This document shows positions 32,498 to 32,941 of a stretch of 32,941 nt of DNA, piece after piece; the stretch's first letter is position 1, and each line of letters opens with the position of its first letter. The DNA is from an uncultured Lachnospiraceae bacterium (GTDB lineage: Bacteria > Bacillota > Clostridia > Lachnospirales > Lachnospiraceae): NCBI GenBank assembly GCA_902777355.1, contig CACYTU010000042.1, forward strand, positions 1-32,941, in the 5' to 3' direction. A program made the position numbers and the translations under genes. The notes under the pieces were generated by a model. The model did not search any database. It was not told the origin of the DNA and worked only from the letters and a program-made list of their open reading frames with translations.

Positions 32498-32542
32498 GAT
32501 TTGGATATTCGCGATTTAGCTATTCGCGATTTGGATATTCGG
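32498..32542. repeat. 3 x 15-bp tandem repeat
   Basis: GATTTGGATATTCGC, GATTTAGCTATTCGC and GATTTGGATATTCGG follow without gaps. A frame across them exists (32390-32662) but has no ribosome binding site or family resemblance, so I do not call a gene. Confidence 0.85.
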
Positions 32543-32549
32543 TTTGCCG

Positions 32550-32615
32550 GGAATTGTACAAAAACTTCCGGGTTTCAGGCGGGGCAGTACTGTGACTCTG
32601 CATTTAAAAAATGCA
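32550..32615 (-). repeat. Partial copy of the dispersed hairpin repeat, minus strand
   Basis: The minus strand reads CAGTACTGCCCCGCCTGAAA followed by CCCGGAAGTTTTTGTAC, matching the leader motif (CAGAnCCGCCTGAAnnnCGAgG) of copies A and B. Stems 2 and 3 are missing. Confidence 0.55.
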
Positions 32616-32941
32616 TTACGCCTTTAAAAAACGGAAAGCGAAATTTACGGAATATGAGATAAACAGCTGCTGTCTGTGGTAGAATTGTAACTGACGGCAG
32701 AGCGTGTGACTGCAATGCCTGAGAAGGTCACAGGATGACTGTGCAGCGGCATCAGCGGCATCAGGAAGATATCCGGCGGCCTGCCGGGACAGAAAAATGC
32801 GGCATGGTTATAGCGGCCTTTCCGGAGGCAGGGACTTCATCAGGTAGTGTCAAGTGACCTATGAAAAAGCCAAAGCAAAAAAAAATGACACCGGGGAACC
32901 TTGAAAAGCAGTAACTGCAGATTGCCGCAAACAGGCAGTGC
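32616..32941. other. No gene recognised at the right end
   Basis: No open frame with a plausible start is seen. GTGTCAAGTGACC at about 32848 and TGACACC at about 32888 form a loose TGTCA/TGACA inverted pair around an A-rich stretch. This could be the edge of an insertion sequence or a promoter region of a gene beyond the window, but nothing decides it. Confidence 0.3.

Noticed and set aside
32390-32662. 90-aa open frame with DLDIRDLAIR repeats
   Set aside because: No ribosome binding site, a repeat-derived middle, and overlap with a hairpin-repeat copy on the other strand.
32840-32900. Possible insertion-sequence end (TGTCA/TGACA pair)
   Set aside because: Too short and imperfect; no transposase or second end in the window.

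Overview
The window reads as a chromosomal segment of a low-to-moderate GC Gram-positive bacterium, most likely a clostridial Lachnospiraceae-type gut organism. This is inferred from the gene families (XpaC/TelA pair, YkuD transpeptidases with glucan-binding repeats, the AroK-like P-loop kinase subfamily, a short FakA/YloV-like protein), from strong AGGAGG ribosome binding sites and from rho-independent terminators. No rRNA, tRNA, CRISPR array, prophage or transposase gene was recognised.

Layout. 1-1206 (-): 5' part of glucose-6-phosphate isomerase. 1207-1939: non-coding, rich in a hairpin repeat. 1940-4167 (+): cysteine synthase, then a P-loop/CYTH two-domain protein. 4263-6071 (+): repeat-rich lipoprotein. 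6396-7583 (-): acyltransferase-3 membrane protein. 7965-9317 (-): MATE transporter. 9588-9863 (-): HicB-like protein whose 3' end is tandemly duplicated. 10021-10420: cluster of structured repeats. 10598-13500 (+): xpaC-telA pair. 14155-16227 (+): two tandem paralogous L,D-transpeptidases. 16617-23036 (-): six-gene surface-glycan operon (transaminase, GT2, ATP-grasp, two EamA half-transporters, GtrII-type glycosyltransferase). 23595-24119 (+): shikimate kinase-like protein. 24423-28262 (+): giant CheB-CheR-PAS-histidine kinase-receiver hybrid. 28804-31220 (+): ftsH and a small FakA-like domain protein. 31534-32391 (-): XRE-Uma2 fusion. The last 550 bases hold no convincing gene.

The best candidate for an undescribed system is the 16617-23036 operon. 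Its parts match, role for role, the Arn pathway of Gram-negative lipid A modification (ArnB-like aminotransferase, ArnC-like polyprenyl-phosphate GT2, ArnE/ArnF-like EamA pair, membrane glycosyltransferase), but with an added ATP-grasp ligase and a GtrII-type transferase instead of ArnT. An intrinsic-terminator-like hairpin sits directly against the ATP-grasp ribosome binding site, so the distal genes may be controlled by attenuation.

The second theme is repeat structure. A dispersed multi-hairpin element occurs twice in near-complete form with compensatory stem changes, plus several partial copies. Around ten unrelated tandem arrays (units of 9, 10, 15, 16, 19, 22, 28, 38, 44, 45 and 46 bp) lie at gene borders or in genes. 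One of them repeats the C-terminal codons and the stop codon of the HicB-like gene.
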